A DNA stretch of 64,000 nucleotides. Origin: Paenibacillus foliorum (lineage in GTDB: Bacteria > Bacillota > Bacilli > Paenibacillales > NBRC-103111). The DNA is taken from the NCBI RefSeq assembly GCF_013141765.1, contig NZ_WHOD01000056.1:62001-126000 (forward strand). The letters are read 5' to 3'. Shown in pieces: positions 62,072-64,000 of this stretch; position 1 is the stretch's first letter; every line of letters begins with the position of its first letter. The notes under the pieces are model-generated. The model worked only from the letters and a program-made list of their open reading frames with translations. It was not told the origin of the DNA and made no database searches. A program made the translations under genes and the position numbers.

Positions 62072-62200
62072 CTAATATAAAATGAATGCGGTGGTTAAAA
62101 AGTTACGTTAGGCTACCAGGCAGCATCGAATTTCGAATTCAATCTTACCTCTTGCCAACGATTCTTTTTAATCCACGCGCTTTAACAAACTGACTCCGAT

Positions 62201-63838
62201 TTACTTGCTGGAGGTGCGATAGTCCTGCGGAGTAATACCAAAATGCTTTTTAAACACTTTGATAAAATAATTAGGATTTTGATAGCCGACTTCAATGGCA
62301 ACCTCGTAAATCTTTCTTGTACTGGTTTTCAAGAGATGGGCGGATTGCTCCATTTTTAATCGGTATATATAATCGCTTAAATTTTCGCCGGTCTCCAGCT
62401 TGTAAATGCGGGATAAATAAGCGGGATGCATTTGCAAGCTTTCCGAGATTGCCTGCAAAGATACATCTACGGTTAGATTAGCTTGAACGAACTTTTGGGT
62501 TTGTTGGACGGCCGACTCCCGGGCGTTTTTCGTTTCACTGTTCGTATAGATTTGCAGCCGTTCCATAACGTTCCAAATCCATGCACGAAGCGACTGGACC
62601 GTGCGGCACGGGGCCAATTCTTTACCACGGGCGTATTCATTTCCAATAAGCTCCCCCAGCATTTTCCCGTTCTTATGAGCAATAAAGGAGAATGACGCGA
62701 ATATTGAGAAAAAAGCTTCGGTAAGGTGCTCCGAAGATTCCGGCCAAAACAGCTCCAGCTCTTCCAAAATCGATTCCAGTTTTTGCTGGACCATCCCCCA
62801 ATTTCCCGCATCCATTAGATGGACCAGCATCGGGGGCTCATACAGGCGGTACAGTATATTCATATCCGCGCTCTCCGATTCGTCAGCGGTATAAACCGGA
62901 AGGTCCTTCTCATCGCCGAATCGTTTTCTGAATATAGAGAGCGAATTATAATAAAGTTTGGTCAGGTCATCTGGGAACATACCCCACTGGCTGATCAATA
63001 CGGATATTCTACCTTTCAAGAAATGCTGGACGTTTAATTGCAATTCGTTGGCTAGCCTTTCCAGCTGATACTTGAGCTCGCCTTTGCTTTTCTCAGCCAT
63101 TAATCCTTTTAGCTTATCGTTGGGTGTAATCAAGATGATCAAATAGTCATGTACATCTTTACAAAGCCATAAATGAAAAAATTCCTCGAAGGTTTCCGTA
63201 GCCAAATTGCCAATGGCAAATTCCATCAATGACATTTCAAACGGATCGTAATCGGCGAATTGCTCTTTAAAGCGAATAAGCAGTAAAACGAATTCTTCTT
63301 GAAAGCCGTTGGGAATTTCCAACAGCCTCATTTTTTCCGTCAGTTTAACGGGAGAAATCCGCTTACCCTGCAGCATATCTTGAAGAAGCTCGCCTCTCAG
63401 CCTCGGCAGATGGTCGCGTAGAGCTTGCATTGCACGTTGATAGGTCTCATTCGTTTCTAGTTCCTTGCGGATCAATTCGACCACAGACTTCACCCTTGAT
63501 AAAATCTCTTCATCGCTGACAGGCTTGAGCAAATAATCGCTAATTTGGTTTTGAATCGCCTTTTGGGCATATTCAAACTCCGCAAAGCCCGTAAGCAGGA
63601 TACACTTGGTTTTCTTCCAGTTCAATTGAATTTGTTCAATTAGCTGCAAGCCGTCCATCCCCGGCATACAAATATCAGTAATAACTATATCAATGGCATT
63701 CGTCTTCAATATATCCAGCGCTTCCGTAGCAGAATATGCTTTATGAACCTTGTCAATCCCCACTTCCTGCCAAGGCAGTGCACTGGCCAATGCCTCCACC
63801 ACGTTCATTTCATCGTCTACAAGCAATAATTGAAGCAT
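62201..63838 (-). CDS. YesN-type response regulator with AraC DNA-binding domain
   Basis: The ATG at 63838, behind AGAGGGGTG, gives ~545 residues. The receiver has LLLVDDEMN and the phospho-acceptor Asp in IVITDICMPGMDG, with the late Lys in DYLLKPVSDEEI. The C-terminal AraC domain reads LQAISESLQMHPAYLSRIYK and IYEVAIEVGYQNPNYFIKVF. It lies 30 nt after a kinase gene that leaves the window. The nearby CoA-transferase operon has no ABC transporter, so its target is likely to the right of the window or elsewhere. Confidence 0.94.
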   Translation of the reverse strand: MLQLLLVDDEMNVVEALASALPWQEVGIDKVHKAYSATEALDILKTNAIDIVITDICMPGMDGLQLIEQIQLNWKKTKCILLTGFAEFEYAQKAIQNQISDYLLKPVSDEEILSRVKSVVELIRKELETNETYQRAMQALRDHLPRLRGELLQDMLQGKRISPVKLTEKMRLLEIPNGFQEEFVLLLIRFKEQFADYDPFEMSLMEFAIGNLATETFEEFFHLWLCKDVHDYLIILITPNDKLKGLMAEKSKGELKYQLERLANELQLNVQHFLKGRISVLISQWGMFPDDLTKLYYNSLSIFRKRFGDEKDLPVYTADESESADMNILYRLYEPPMLVHLMDAGNWGMVQQKLESILEELELFWPESSEHLTEAFFSIFASFSFIAHKNGKMLGELIGNEYARGKELAPCRTVQSLRAWIWNVMERLQIYTNSETKNARESAVQQTQKFVQANLTVDVSLQAISESLQMHPAYLSRIYKLETGENLSDYIYRLKMEQSAHLLKTSTRKIYEVAIEVGYQNPNYFIKVFKKHFGITPQDYRTSSK

Positions 63839-63867
63839 GCCTACACCCCTCTTCTTGCAGAAATGTG

Positions 63868-64000
63868 TTAATCTTCCCACCTGATTTCAACACGGATACC
63901 GCCTTGCGGAGAATGTGAAAACACGAGCCCGGAGCTTTTGTTGAATTGGTATAAAAGCCGTTGATGTACATTCCATAGTCCGCAGCTCATTTCTTCTTCC
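63868..64000 (-). CDS. Sensor histidine kinase, C-terminal fragment (continues past edge)
   Basis: The last 44 codons of a minus-strand gene encode EEEMSCGLWNVHQRLLYQFN, continuing to GGIRVEIRWED and a stop at 63868. GLWNVHQRL and the final strand match the G2 box and end of YesM-type HATPase domains. The gene is cut by the window edge, not broken. Confidence 0.85.
   Translation of the reverse strand, partial: EEEMSCGLWNVHQRLLYQFNKSSGLVFSHSPQGGIRVEIRWED

Noticed and set aside
1..64000. Mobile elements, prophage, CRISPR or rRNA/tRNA genes
   Set aside because: No transposase, integrase, phage structural gene, spacer-repeat pattern or RNA gene structure was seen on either strand.

Overview
The window looks like chromosomal DNA of a Paenibacillus-type Firmicute. 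The evidence is S-layer homology (SLH) surface proteins, YesN/YesM-type two-component systems beside CUT1 sugar ABC transporters, strong AGGAGG-like ribosome binding sites with many TTG/GTG starts, a DUF2536 protein and an HmoA-like protein. I see no rRNA, tRNA, insertion sequence, phage or CRISPR array. Most genes lie on the minus strand.

Region 1 (1-9.3 kb): a WG-repeat protein runs off the left edge. It is followed by a minus-strand catabolic cluster: GntR/FCD regulator, NAD(P)-dependent oxidoreductase, tripartite tricarboxylate transporter TctC-TctB-TctA, DUF6282 metallohydrolase, PIG-L protein (GalB-like) and RraA-family aldolase (GalC-like). Three promoters in it carry similar TTGT-ACAA palindromes, which suggests one small regulon for uptake and cleavage of a carboxylic acid. 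Region 2 (9.3-14.6 kb): small genes (DUF2536, a basic 60-aa protein, a GNAT acetyltransferase, a 21-codon ORF), a cluster of short intergenic repeats, three related 3' hairpins and a MalT-like LuxR regulator. Region 3 (14.6-18.7 kb): a rifampin-phosphotransferase-like enzyme encoded as two genes and overlapped by a DHA2 efflux pump.

Region 4 (18.9-30.6 kb): a YesM/YesN two-component system, a CUT1 ABC importer, two tandem amidohydrolase plus Rieske-ferredoxin modules and a GH88/GH105-like protein, apparently one catabolic unit. Region 5 (30.8-34.4 kb): a DinG-like helicase, a DUF7667 protein and an SRPBCC-ArsR operon whose promoter holds two 16-bp palindromes.

Region 6 (34.4-51.3 kb) is the most striking part, an Isd-like heme acquisition locus. 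It encodes an IsdC-like NEAT protein with an NPQTG sorting signal, a 2185-residue protein with about ten NEAT-like domains, six FIVAR-like spacers and three SLH domains, a heme-type ABC transporter, sortase B and a second NEAT-SLH protein. Divergently it encodes a second heme/siderophore-type ABC transporter and an HmoA/IsdG-family monooxygenase. Fur-box-like sequences lie between the divergent arms. The likely flow is capture on the S-layer, relay through the wall-anchored NEAT protein, import, and heme opening in the cytoplasm.

Region 7 (51.3-64 kb): a GH31 glycosidase with a divergent AraC regulator; a two-part UxaA-type dehydratase with a second RraA-family protein; a FadR-type regulator; an operon with two MaoC-like proteins, two family III CoA-transferases and a solute-binding-like protein lacking a signal peptide; and a YesN-type response regulator whose partner kinase runs off the right edge. 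Functions of the catabolic clusters are inferred from family membership and gene order only.
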